From Isochrysis galbana (lineage: Eukaryota > Haptophyta > Isochrysidales > Isochrysidaceae): a stretch of 64,000 nt of DNA. The translations under genes and the position numbers were made by a program. Location of the stretch: assembly GCA_018136815.1 (NCBI GenBank), contig CM030938.1, positions 3,484,112 through 3,548,111 on the forward strand, given 5' to 3'. Under the pieces are notes generated by a model, which worked only from the letters and a program-made list of their open reading frames with translations, did no database searches and was not told where the DNA came from. Shown in pieces: positions 21,057-31,390 of this stretch. Each line of letters begins with the position of its first letter. The stretch's first letter is position 1.

Positions 21057-22908
21057 TCAATCTGAATCTGCAAGGACGTAGTTGCCATTCTCTATGTCGT
21101 CGCTTGCCCCACTGTCGTCATAAGGAGCGATTTCACCCTGCCATACAGGTTTGGGCACATTGCCTCCGTGCGGCTCGGCTATTTCCATGGAGCTCTGACA
21201 GTGTGCGATCTCTGCACGGCGCGCCAAATCCTCACGGCGTGCCACATCTGCACGGACTAGCCAGACGGTGAGCATAGGTCCAAGCGCAAAGGCCACAGCC
21301 ACCTGACCGACGTAGTTGCGGACAGGTGTGGCAGAATCGTGGTAAGCGAGAAGAGTGCTAATGTCGCGGCAGAGAGAGATCCAGCTCCAGCCGACGAAGA
21401 AGGCCATCGCCCGAGTGAGGAAATATAACTCGACGTGACCGCGGTCGGCCTTCTTCTCCTCTTCGATCTGCTCGCCTAATCCTGTAAATAGCAACCAGAC
21501 GACGCCACCGACGGTCAAGGCAATTGCCAATCCGAGATCCTTGAAGGTGACTCCAATTGTGGGATATTGCACGAGGGAGGTCCAGCTGACGATGACGTCC
21601 GTCCATGCGGAGCCAACGAGCCATCCGAGCGCACCCTCCACAAGGACAAGGGCGTGCGTTGCAGATCTCATCGCCACCGTTCGCCCACTTATTGAGACAC
21701 GGCGACGGTGTCGTGCAAAGTCGAAAAAGAAGAAATGGCCAGAAATGGGTGTCACCGCAGTTGAAGCAATGGTTGCTGCCGTAGTGGACGAGCTTGTCAT
21801 TAACGCATTGATGGCGCTCCTCCACCGGACAAGTCTGGTCACAAAGAGGGCTGACACTGCAGTGCTCGAGATGCCCCACAGAAGAAGCAACCGCTTGTAC
21901 AGAAGTTCTACACGCGAGCAAGGGGGGAGGGGGGCAAGAGATGAATCAAGTTCAGGTGGAGAACTTTCGCCCACTATGCGGGCCAGGCCTGGGCCCGCTG
22001 TCCCGCCGTCGCCCAACACCGCGCTGGTAGGCAGCGCAGTGGCTGAGACAAGTATCCGGTACCGCATGCGGGACTGATGAATCCTCAGGGCCGGCGAGCA
22101 AACAAGGCTTGCCTGCTTCGAGGCCGAAGTCATCCATACCATGGAGCGGGTCAACCTCAAGTTTGATTAGCAGCAACGTTTTGAATGAGTAAGCCCACGT
22201 CACCATGACACCAACGCCGAGAGCATGCGACACCAGCGGCCACGTGGCGTTACGAAGAACGTAGAACACTGGCAGCATGCTCATGACTTGCGAGGATGAA
22301 GAGCTTGCAATTTTCGTGCCGGCTTCTGATGTGATTCGCTTGGACGAGTCTTCAGCCATAGAGGCGGCTGCGAGGATGGTCGCGCTCACAATGGTCTCGC
22401 CGATCGCCCAGGCAAAATGGGACGCAACACCTCCACCCAATTGCACGAGCAGCTGGATCGACAGGTCACCAAACGACCAACCAACGCACATACCCGCCAT
22501 GGCTGGGACAGCACGCAGTCGCGGCCAGATGCCCTCGTAGTGTGCGGCGATCCGCGCAACGATAGCTGCGCCGACCAGCAGGCTCATCACGAAGAGCGCC
22601 TGGATGCCTATGGTCGCCGGTGCGGAGCATGGGATGCGCTCGACGATCTGGTTGGAGCAGTAGGGAAGGGGCTGAAGGCGGAGTGCATAGATAGCAAACA
22701 GGTCCTTCCACTGGCGCGACAGTACGTATGTCACGACGCCCTGCACATACTGCTGCACCTCAGCGTGCAAGCTGAGGCGGTGAAAAAACAAGCCCACGCG
22801 CGAATGCAAGCGCAGCGCGTGTGAGAACGAGGTGCCGGGCTGCGGCTGCGGCTGCGGCTGCGGCTGCGGCACGCCCTCTGCCTCGCAGCACATTAGAGGC
22901 TCATCCAT
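21057..22908 (-). CDS. Unknown multi-pass membrane protein, two exons
   Basis: Exons 22908-22113 and 21907-21057 (read on the minus strand) join as FGLEA|ELLYKRLLLLWG, giving 548 aa. The intron 21908-22112 (205 bp) has a GC donor (CAG|GCAAGC) and ends GTGTAG. About ten hydrophobic segments are visible, among them GIQALFVMSLLVGAAIVARIA, HFAWAIGETIVSATILAAAS, DLGLAIALTVGGVVWLLFTG and VGQVAVAFALGPMLTVWLV. The two halves look similar in layout, perhaps an old duplication. Near the N-terminus is a Pro-Gln run coded by a GGCTGC-type repeat. An in-frame upstream start at 23178 would add ~90 Arg/Glu-rich residues and is less likely. The C-terminus is acidic (DDIENGNYVLADSD). I do not recognise the family; transporter is a guess. 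Confidence 0.6.
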
Positions 22909-23720
22909 CAAGCACTCTCTTGCTCTGCAGGTTCGTTGCCCGGTCGTCACTTTAGGCCGCTCTCCGCTCGCACTCCCTTGTCTCCTGCTCTGCTCCTCTG
23001 CCTCTTCCTCGCCCCCTTCCTCACTCTCTCCCTTAACCCCTCCACTCCTCTCTTCGTCTCTCTCCACCGAGCGCCCCTCCCCCCTCGCGTTCTCCCGCCC
23101 TCCGCTCCCCCTCCCCATCAGAGTAAGTAAATAGAGTATGTACTCCGTACTCCTACTCCTACTCCTACCCCTAGCCAATTCCTAGCACATTCGTTCTCCC
23201 CCTTGGTATTTTGGCCCCTTAATTAAAGGTTTGGGGCCCTGAGTCAAGCATTGTACTCAGCCTACATGTACTGCCCAGGCCTGCAACCTAACGTTTTAGG
23301 CGGAATTGAAGCAGGTTGCGCCGCACATGCACCACGTCTCAGGGCCTGTACGGACTGTCAATATTGGGCGATACTTATAATCCCTGTCATTATGTTCTTG
23401 AAGGTTGAAGGTCACCTAGGCCAAGAGCCCAAGGAAATCCTTGTAGGAGAGGGCATGCTTGAGCCAAGGGCAAGCACCCCTTGGAAGCTATCACCCAGGG
23501 GCATGCCATTGTCACTTGAGAACGAGAAGAGAGACAGCAGAGAGCCGTGCACGCCGTACCGCACCAGCAGCAAGCGGGGACAGGGGCGCACACGCACACG
23601 TGGCACGTGGATCGGCGGCCGCTCACACCCACCTCGCTCCTCCTATCACATGCACATCCCTGTGTTGCTTGTGCTATGGCGTTGTGTGAGTCAATAAGCA
23701 ATAAGAGGTAGAAAGGAGCG
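22909..23720. other. 5' flank of the membrane-protein gene; otherwise no gene
   Basis: 22960-23115 is pyrimidine-rich on the plus strand, i.e. a purine-rich tract upstream of the minus-strand gene. TACTCC repeats lie at 23139-23168. 23200-23720 shows only short open frames in a repetitive-looking, mid-GC context. Confidence 0.35.
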
Positions 23721-24050
23721 GTGGCGTACGGGTACGGGCAGACGCAAGTGCTCGACTGGCTCAAGGAGGAGGGGCTGCTCGAGGTCGTCAGCCTCACCGG
23801 CGCGGTCGTTCATGGGAAGGTGGAGGTGTTTGCGTGGTACCAGTCGGCGGGGGTGCCCCTCCCTCGTGTGCCCATGTCCGTCTCGCTGCTGGGCGAGGTC
23901 GTGCGCAACGGGCACCTCGCGATGGCGATGTGGTTGCGCGAGCGCTTCTGTCCGTGGGACGAGAGCGTGTACGCGGCCGCCGTGAGGGGTGGGAACGCGG
24001 ACGTACTGCGCTGGCTGCGCGAGGTGGGGTGCCCGAGGGACGAGGAGTGA
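23721..24050 (+). pseudogene. Ankyrin-like repeat fragment
   Basis: An open frame of 109 codons without an ATG at its start carries degenerate ankyrin-type units of the kind with a Cys-Pro-rich ending: VVRNGHLAMAMWLRERFCPWDES and AAVRGGNADVLRWLREVGCPRDEE, preceded by a weaker one (VLDWLKEEG, GKVEVFAWYQSAGVPL). These units are common in large families of algae and in giant viruses of algae. The upstream sequence gives no leader or exon, so it looks like the 3' remnant of a longer gene, though a missed 5' exon is possible. Confidence 0.5.
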
Positions 24051-24852
24051 GAGAGAGGCGCGTGGGTGGCTGCGTCGGACCTTGAATGTGGGAGTACCTC
24101 CCCTCCCGTAAGACTCCCATAACGGACTTCTTTTCTCTTTTGTTTTTTCTCTGGTAGACACCCGAGGGGAGAGAGGGGGCGAGGAGGAGGAGGGGCGCTG
24201 CGTCCGACCCTTCTCGACGCGGGAGGAAGGGGGAGGGGCGCTGCGCCAGACCCTTCTCGGCGCGGGAAGGGGAGGGGGGGCTGCGTCAGGCCTCTCCTTC
24301 GGGGTGCTCGCGGGGGGGGGGACCCTTCGTCAACTGATGCGGGTTGCGGTGAAAGTCTGCGGCTCCGCCTCCTCCGCCGCGTCCTTGGAGCAGGAGGAGG
24401 AACGAGTCGTGCGAGCAGCGCTTGCGCTCGGCGTCCAGTCGACAGGTGGCCGTGTCGAGGGAGTCGAACGAAGCCAGCGAGCAGGAGCACGAGAGGAGAG
24501 GACGGAGGACCGTACGGATGCGCGCCGAGTCGCCACCATCGTGAGGAAGACGAGGGCGAGGAGAGAGCTGGAGGGTGAGCGAGGAGGGAGGAGGGAGACA
24601 GGCAGTAGGAGCCTTCTCTCTCTAGTAGGTCGATGAGAGGGGGAGGGGGAGAGGGGGGAGGGGACCCCCGGGGGGGGGGGAGAGAGACCAAAAGACCAGA
24701 CCAGCTGTTTACGTTAATGTTCTCGTCATATACTGTAATAATCCAACGGTCCCAGGGGGGTGCCCCTAGGGTTCTAGGGTTCCCGCCCGTCTTCCGCCCA
24801 GAGTTCCCCCGCGGAAAGAGTGAACGCACGGCGTGCACCTTCCTGGAAGTTG
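24051..24852. other. Purine-rich intergenic region
   Basis: Blocks of GGAGG/GGGGAGG with repeated CTGCGTC-AG-CCCTTCTCG-CGCGGGA motifs at about 24195-24300 (three imperfect copies of ~50 bp). 24540-24690 is a purine tract. No gene is supported. Confidence 0.35.
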
Positions 24853-25205
24853 CTATGCGCACGCACGGCGCCCCCGCGGGGGGCGCCGATGCACATCGCG
24901 CCGTGCCCACGCACGGCGTGCACAATGTGATTGCAAGTCATCACACGTGCTGCGTAAAGAAACATCTCTTATACGGCTAGTTTACGTAGTTGTGGGCCTC
25001 AGGGGGTACGCAGATGGAACGAGTTGACATGCGCAAGCACGGCGTCTCCGCGGGGGGACCGATGCACATCGCGCCGTGCTCATGCACGGCGTGCACCGAT
25101 GTGATTGCAAGTCGTCACAGGTGCTCCGTGCGAAATATCTCTTAAATTGTGTGTTTATGTAGTTGTCGGCCTTAGAGGAACCGCAGAGGAAAAGCCCTGA
25201 CACGG
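24853..25205. repeat. Tandem duplication of a GC-palindrome unit, about 173 bp per copy
   Basis: Two copies (about 24853-25027 and 25028-25205) share, in order, a TGCGCA-GCACGGCG start, CCGCGGGG, GCCGATGCACATCGCGCCGTG, CACGGCGTGCAC, GTGATTGCAAGTC-TCACA, CTCTTA, GTAGTTGT-GGCCT and CGCAGA. Each copy contains several nested palindromes (GCACGGCGTGC type) that could form hairpins. A third GACACGGCGTCTCC start at 25199 is truncated. There is no coding potential. Confidence 0.7.
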
Positions 25206-25980
25206 CGTCTCCCTCGGGGCGCGGGGGAAAGCAGAGATATGCTAGTCTTCATTTAATTTTAAAATACTGCTCTATATAACTGTGGACACTTGATCGCTCA
25301 ATTCGACTGATGTCCCACAATTGACGGAACGACACCTCAGCATGCGTCGTGAACGACGTGCGACGCCGGCTCGTCGGCAGCATCGCCACCGATCAGGTCA
25401 AGGGAGCAAATTTCGGGCGATTCGCGATTCGGCTCCATCTTATGCATGAGACTAGTCCTCCATATTGATATTGATGGAAAGGGTCCAGCTCAATCAATCT
25501 TGGTGTCCTCTAGGCTCCAAGGGGCCGCCAATATGCTAGGAATCAAAAAGGGTCTCGAAGCACCTTTGCAGGTGCTTCCAGCCGCCTCTTAAGAGATAAG
25601 GTCTATAACAAGTCCATCACATCCGATGGAAACTAGTGGGGTTGGCTAGGATATAACAATAATTATTAATAAAAGCAAGCATATCTCAAGCAATATACCG
25701 ACTGAGCCGACTGCGCCGCATCGCCACACACGCACGCGCGGACCACCGCGACTTCACTAAAGTGAGATCTAAGAGCTCACTTGCTCCTTCTCACACTCTC
25801 CTAACTGCTAACAACTAACAACAAGACAAATATGTTGTAACGCATACTACTACTACTACTATGATTCACCATTCAACACAAACATCATCACTTCAACGCG
25901 CGGTCACGCGGACGCTGGTAGCGAATTATCACAGGACGCCGTCACGAATGAATCGCAACATGATGGAGACCTCCATTTGG
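25206..25980. other. AT-richer intergenic DNA, no gene seen
   Basis: Lower GC than the surroundings. Contains the inverted counterpart (25632-25656) of the 3655-3680 block and a TACTAC run near 25848-25860. Nothing else is supported. Confidence 0.35.
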
Positions 25981-27036
25981 TCTGCTAAAGGTTGAGTAGG
26001 ATCATCACCAAAGACACACTGGAGCAACCAGAAACTCGAGCCGACGAGCACTGACCATCCCCTCCATTCCATCGGCTATGGCACCCTAGTACCGTAGCGC
26101 AGACCAGGCACCATGCCGGCGTATGCCTGCAATAGCGTAGCCGACGCGCGCATGGCGACCTGTACGCATAGCAGGATACACTCCAGCTTTTGACTTTTGA
26201 GAATGGTGTTCCTTGGATCATGCCGATAAATGCGTCCCAGAGCTCGGGCAGGAACGGCAAGTGCGGGATGGGTGCAAGGAGGGCAAACCCTTCCGGCAAA
26301 CGAGCGCAACCCCCAAGAAGGTGAGGTCGGGTGCCTCCATTCGGTACCACTCTAAAATTCGTCATACAATAACGTCCCAGCCTCGGATTCCATTGGGTAT
26401 GTTGTGGGTAGGGGAGGGTGATGTAGGTTTGTGCCCTATTTTTAGGCCGCCCCTCTTTCGCTGTGCATGTGGCCCATCGCGCGCCCTTTGCGGCGTGGCA
26501 CGCTTCCTTCTCCGGCTCGCTGACTCCCGCGCAGATGTACATCCTGCCCCCGTCAGCTGCCGGCACGTCGCTCTTCGACGCCCCTACCACCGACGAGGCA
26601 TGCCTCCTTACGACACCCAAGCTGAGCCCGGAACGGCGATCTGACGACCGATGACGCTCATCGGCTGCTTCAGCCCTAGCAGTTGCACCGAAGTGATGCG
26701 CCTCTGCTTCGGATGATCAGGTGCCACTGGTATCGGCGATCCTCGGGGGCGGGGGCGCGGAGGCTTGGATAAAATTCCAGCGGCTGGCGACGGGTAGGAA
26801 TGCTGCAGCAAGTAAAGAAACGGAACGTGGCTGGCCATGAGCACACACAAGCACGAATGCGACGAATGAATTGGTCATGGCTTCCTGCCGGTAAAACACA
26901 GTATCGCAGCCAGTAGCGTGCGGCGTCCTCGTTCCAATCTTCGACTTTCAATGGCGTTTCAATCGCAGCTTCAATGAAGCCCTCTCCCGGCTCAATCTCG
27001 TCTTTTGACAGCGTGAGCTGATTCTTCGCAACGCAC
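25981..27036 (-). other. Candidate minus-strand exons of an unrecognised gene
   Basis: Reading the minus strand, an acceptor (GCTGTAG) at 27037 opens a frame with protein-like composition: CVAKNQLTLSKDEIEPGEGF, then IEAAIETPLKVEDWNEDAAR. Another acceptor (TTGCTGCAG) near 26808 leads into a second frame containing ITSVQLLGLKQPMSVIG, and a third stretch near 26330-26190 reads RLPEGFALLAPIPHLPFLPE. Donors could not be placed with confidence, no start was found and no family is recognised. It may be a real small-exon gene or a decayed one. Confidence 0.3.
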
Positions 27037-27111
27037 CTACAGCAGGAGCTGAATCATCATTGTTTGGATGGCGATCACTGCCCCGCTCCCAAGAGGTTCT
27101 CTCCCACTCCC

Positions 27112-29041
27112 TCAATCCGCCTCGCGCGGGTCCCTGCCCTCAAGGAACTTCTCTCGGGCTAGTTGTTCGAGACGACTCCGCTCTAAATCGTCGCCTTTGG
27201 TTGGGGGCTCGGCAGGGCTATCCTCGCTCCCTGCGGCTCGCCGATCGTCACCACGCGGGCTTTTGCCAACGCCTTGGGCACGGCCGGGGCTCACTCCAGA
27301 GTCGCGCCGTCTCTCGTTGCGGGCGTTTGCAAGGCGGGCCTGCGCTTTGCTTCGGACGGACTCACTCTCGCTCACGTCGTCAATTGCCTTCCGGTTGTCA
27401 CTCTCTTGGACAGTTCCTTCAGTGAAGGCTCCGGGCACATCGCCATTGGCACCGCCCGCTATCCATGCGGCTGCGGCCTCCACCTCCGGCACGCCCTCTG
27501 CCACCATTGCATCCTCTATCGCCTTGCGCCGCTCGGCATAGGACTCGACGGCGGCGGCCGCTCTCGCCGTTCCTTCCGCAAACGCGCGATAGGCCTCGGC
27601 ATCCGATGAGTTGGACTCGCCGTCGCGCCGTGCAAGCGCGGCGCGTGCTGCGTCAACCACTGCCTTGGCCTTGGCCTCCGCCTCAATGCGTTCCTCCCTC
27701 TCCACCCTTGCCCTGCTCTCGGCCTCCTCGACCCGTCGAGCGGCCTGCTCCTCCAGCTTCGACATCGCCGAGTCCTCACGGCGTGACGACTCCGCGGCAG
27801 CGTCTGCCATTGCACTGCAAGGGTCGCGTGCAGCCAAGGGCAACAAGAGGGATGAGCCGCACCGCAGGCAGACAAGGCGGGATCCGTACAAGGTGGCGAG
27901 CAGATTGGGCATGTGGACAAAGAGCAACATCGGATGGAGGCACGGACCTGGACGCTGCAAGCTTAGCCTCTGCGATGCGCCGCTCCGCCTCGCGGCGAAT
28001 CTCCGCCTCGGTGATTGCCGCCTGCTTCCTCGTCTGCTCCAGCGCTCGCGCAGCTGCGAGTGCTTCTTCGCCACGTGCCTCTAGGTCGGCTGCTGTCCTC
28101 TTGAGCTCGAGCTCTCGCTGATCAAGCATAATCTTGAGGAGTTCGCGATCGGGACCTGCGATTGCCGCTGACGTGTTTCGCGCCTTGCAAAGGGCTGGAA
28201 CCACGAGGGCCAGCGCGGCAGCCTCGCCCAGAGCCAGCACTCCGAGCGGAGCGTTCAGCATGCTGGCAGAGGGCACAGGCGCAGGAGCCGTGTCCTCACC
28301 CCCTTGCACACGTAAGCGCGCCTCAAGCTCAGCAGCCCGCTTTGCAGTGGCGCGCGCCTCGGCACGCAAAGCCTCCTTCTCCTCGCGCTCAGCCTCAAAT
28401 GATGTGGCAGCCTGCTGCTGGGCCTCGAGCTGGGCCTCGAGCTCGGCGACGCGCTTGGCAGACGCACGGGCCTCTGCAAACAATGAGCCAGCCTCTACCT
28501 GGCCTCTACCTCGTGCGACAGGCTGAGAAGCTCCAAAGGGCCCCATCCCGGGCGCGGGTAGAGGGGTGGGCGCAGGCGGGCTGCGCGAGGCGAGCTGTGT
28601 CCCAACCAATAAGCCAGCGCCGCCAGCGCACAGAGAGATGATCGCGGAGCGGCGGGCGCCCACTGCAGGCTCTGGTGGAAGGGTAGTAAGTAGCGGCGGC
28701 GGTGGTGGCGGTGGTACGGGCGGCTGCTCAGCCTGCGCCTTGCGCTGGACGAGTATCGCACGACCAACAATGGCAGTGGCGGCCGGCAAGAGCACGGCGT
28801 CCGCCGCCGAGAAGACGGAGAGCGGCGTCGGCGTAGGTGTGGCGGCGGCGGCGGCGAGCTGCGCCTCTGTGAACTCTCGCACTTCCTCCTTGATCCTGCG
28901 CTTGAGCTCATCCTCGGGCGAGAGGGCGAGGCGCGTCGGCTGTGCGCGTGTGGCGTGTCGCGGCCGCCTCGCCATGCCCGCGCTCCCGCCCAACAGCAGC
29001 AGTAGCGCCGAGTGGAGGGCGGCGGCGGCGGCGAGGCCCAT
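27112..29041 (-). CDS. Coiled-coil protein with signal leader and hydrophobic segments
   Basis: Exons 29041-27948 and 27814-27112 (minus strand), GT-AG intron 27815-27947 (133 bp), joined in phase 2 as KLAAS|SAMADAAAE; 598 aa. The leader MGLAAAAALHSALLLLLGG is followed by an Arg-rich stretch, as in plastid or ER leaders. Three hydrophobic segments follow (DAVLLPAATAIVGRAI, IISLCAGGAGLLVGTQLA, GVLALGEAAALALVVPALC), separated by Pro-rich linkers and a coiled coil (FAEARASAKRVAELEAQLEA). After the last segment comes a long Ala/Glu/Arg coiled coil covering about residues 300-480, then an Asp/Ser/Arg-rich tail. Function unknown. It could be a membrane-anchored scaffold; low-complexity composition makes homology calls unsafe. 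Confidence 0.6.
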
Positions 29042-31390
29042 CGCGGCCGCGGCGCCCCCGCCGGGAGGCGCCGAGGGGGAAAAGAAGGGGAGACGGGAAG
29101 GAAACCAGATGGTTCACGGTTCACGGCGACCTTGGCATTTCCAAGACTATCGCGATTTATTAAAAGAAATTTAGGTCGATCGAAGAAAGCGAAATCTAGG
29201 GCCGTAAGTGCGGGCAAGCGACGAGCGGGCCTCTACGAGTGTGTCTTTGCACTGTTGCGAGTGATGTATTTTGACAATCAGGTCCTCGCCCTCTCGGATC
29301 ATCTCAAGGCCTCTTTGATGAGCCGCTACAACGGTCGCATCGTGCATCGTGCATCGTGCATCGTGCATCGTGCATCGTGCATCGTCACCTGAGAGGTGAG
29401 AGGTGAGAGAGAGGCGGACGTCGGCCATCGGTCATTTATATTCGCATTTTCATTTACTCTTGCGCAGTTTGTTGGGCTGCGGGCTGGTGGGACATAGATA
29501 TGGGACATGAGTATGAGATGGATGGCGCGGAGAATGGCTAGAGGGCTATTGGGCTGCGTGTGCGTGTGTGTGCAGTTGCAGGGGCAGGGACTGTAGACTG
29601 TAGTGAGTAGTGCAGCGCAGCGCAAGCCAAGAGAAATTTTGTTCAAAATTTAGGTGGGATGGGGATGGATGCCAAAATACCAAACAAAATTTCGCCGGCG
29701 AGACAAGCGCGACGAAAGTCTTGGAATTGCCAACGGCGACCGCCATCTCACCGGCGACCGGCGACCGCGGCTGGGGGCGCCAATACCAGTACCCCCCCCC
29801 CCCTCCTTCTCTCGCCACCGGCCATTGGCCATTGGGGAGAGCCGGCGCGTGGCTTGCAGCTTGCAGGCGGGGGGGTTAGTGGATATATGGAACGTGAATG
29901 TGAATGTGAATGTGTGCATCAATAGTAGGTGTAGGTAGGTGACGAGCTTGAACGAGAGGTTGAGCGCTGCGCTCTGCAGGCCAGGCCTCAACCTCAAGCA
30001 TCAAGCTCAACCTTTAACCTAGCGACGCATCGCGAAGAGCGAAGAACACTCTCTCCGCTCCTCTCGATCGAAAGTCCCACCTCAACCTTACAATCTTAGA
30101 CGTTAGACGCGCGAGGACGCTCGACGGACATTGACCCCTCCGCACACAGAACGAACGGTGAGCAGGGACCAACTAGGCAGCGAGCTTGCCGCTGAGCTGG
30201 TGGACGTCGATGAGGAAGCACCTAACACCTAACATGAGAGGGAGGAAGGAGTGAGTGTAGGGGGAGAGTGCAAGGGGGGAGGGGGTTGTTAGGGGTAAAG
30301 GTGGGTAGTAGGGAGGTTCATGAGCACACTGCCTCATGCCTCATGCCGCACACGTAGCGAAGATTTTTAAGAAGATTTTTTTTAGGGGGAGAGTGCAGCA
30401 GGGCGCGGCGAGTAGGGAGCGGCGGCAGCACACGGGCAGGAATGTGGAGTTGAGGGGGAGGCACGGCCGTCGGGGGAGACACTTCTCTTGCGCTGTGTGC
30501 TCCGTTCGGTTGACTGGCGCCATCCAACTCAACTCCCCCGAGAGGCGGAAGAGCGGAAGATGCCCTGGCGCGCGGGGGAGGCCGTGGAGGGAGGGGGCAG
30601 CGGGGGCGGAGGGCGGAGGGGGGGGGCGCGACGTTGCCCTCGCTCCCCGCATCCGTTTCGCCCCTCGCCTTCCCCCCCCTCCCTCGGCCCCTCCCCGCCC
30701 CCCCGCCCCCCGTCGGCAGAGAGTTCAACAGACAGGCGCCCCCCCGCGCTCCCCCCCGCAGATCCTCTCTCCTCTCTCCTCCCCCGTTACTCTCCTCTCT
30801 CCGTTACTCGAGGAGGGGGGAGGGGGAGGGGGAGGAGGAGGAGCACAGGAGAGAGAGGCTGCTGCACGGGGAGAGAGAGAGAGAGAGAGAGAGGAGAGGG
30901 AGAGAGGGGAAAGAAGGCGAGAGGGAGAAGGGGACGCGGCGAGAGGTCTCTCGCGAGGCGAACTTTTTAACGGAACGAACGGCGGAACGGTGCGGGGCAG
31001 AGGGGAGGGAGGAGGTTCCAGTTGGGCAGTTTCCTCCTCTCTGTTACACCGCTAAACCCCTTGCGAGAGGAGCACTGTGATGGCGGAAATCCACCCTCAC
31101 GGGCCTCTCGATTCTCTAAGAATGTGCCCCTGGAGAGGTGAGAAACTCTGTATGAACACCGAGTGGCGGGTGGGGCAGCGCACGAGGAAGAGACGGCGAG
31201 AGAAGGGAAGAAAGAGAGAGAGAGAGAGCGGAAGAGAGAGAGAAGAGAAGAGAGGGAGGGAACGAGGGGGAGGGGGGAGGGAGGGAGAGAGAGAGAGAGG
31301 GAGAGAGACGCACGGTGTGCGGTGGGGGGGGGGGGGTTCTGTGGCGCGAGCAGAAGACACTGAGCCGTGCGCACGCCGTGCTCAAGAAAG
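29042..31390. other. Long intergenic stretch with microsatellites and purine tracts
   Basis: 29335-29390 holds seven or so copies of GCATCGT. 29600-29770 has AAATTTTG / CAAAATTT inverted motifs resembling hAT subterminal repeats. 29880-29915 is a GTGAAT repeat. 30580-30720 is G- then C-rich; 30815-30945 and 31170-31330 are GA-rich runs leading to the EF-hand gene's ATG at 31391. Long open frames here are Pro/Arg-rich artefacts of these tracts. Confidence 0.4.
29341..29390. repeat. GCATCGT heptamer microsatellite
   Basis: About seven tandem copies of GCATCGT, the last ending in CATCGTCACC. Confidence 0.95.

Noticed and set aside
24836-25110. CRISPR-like appearance of the GCACGGCG repeats
   Set aside because: Only two long units with conserved content throughout; no short repeat-spacer alternation.
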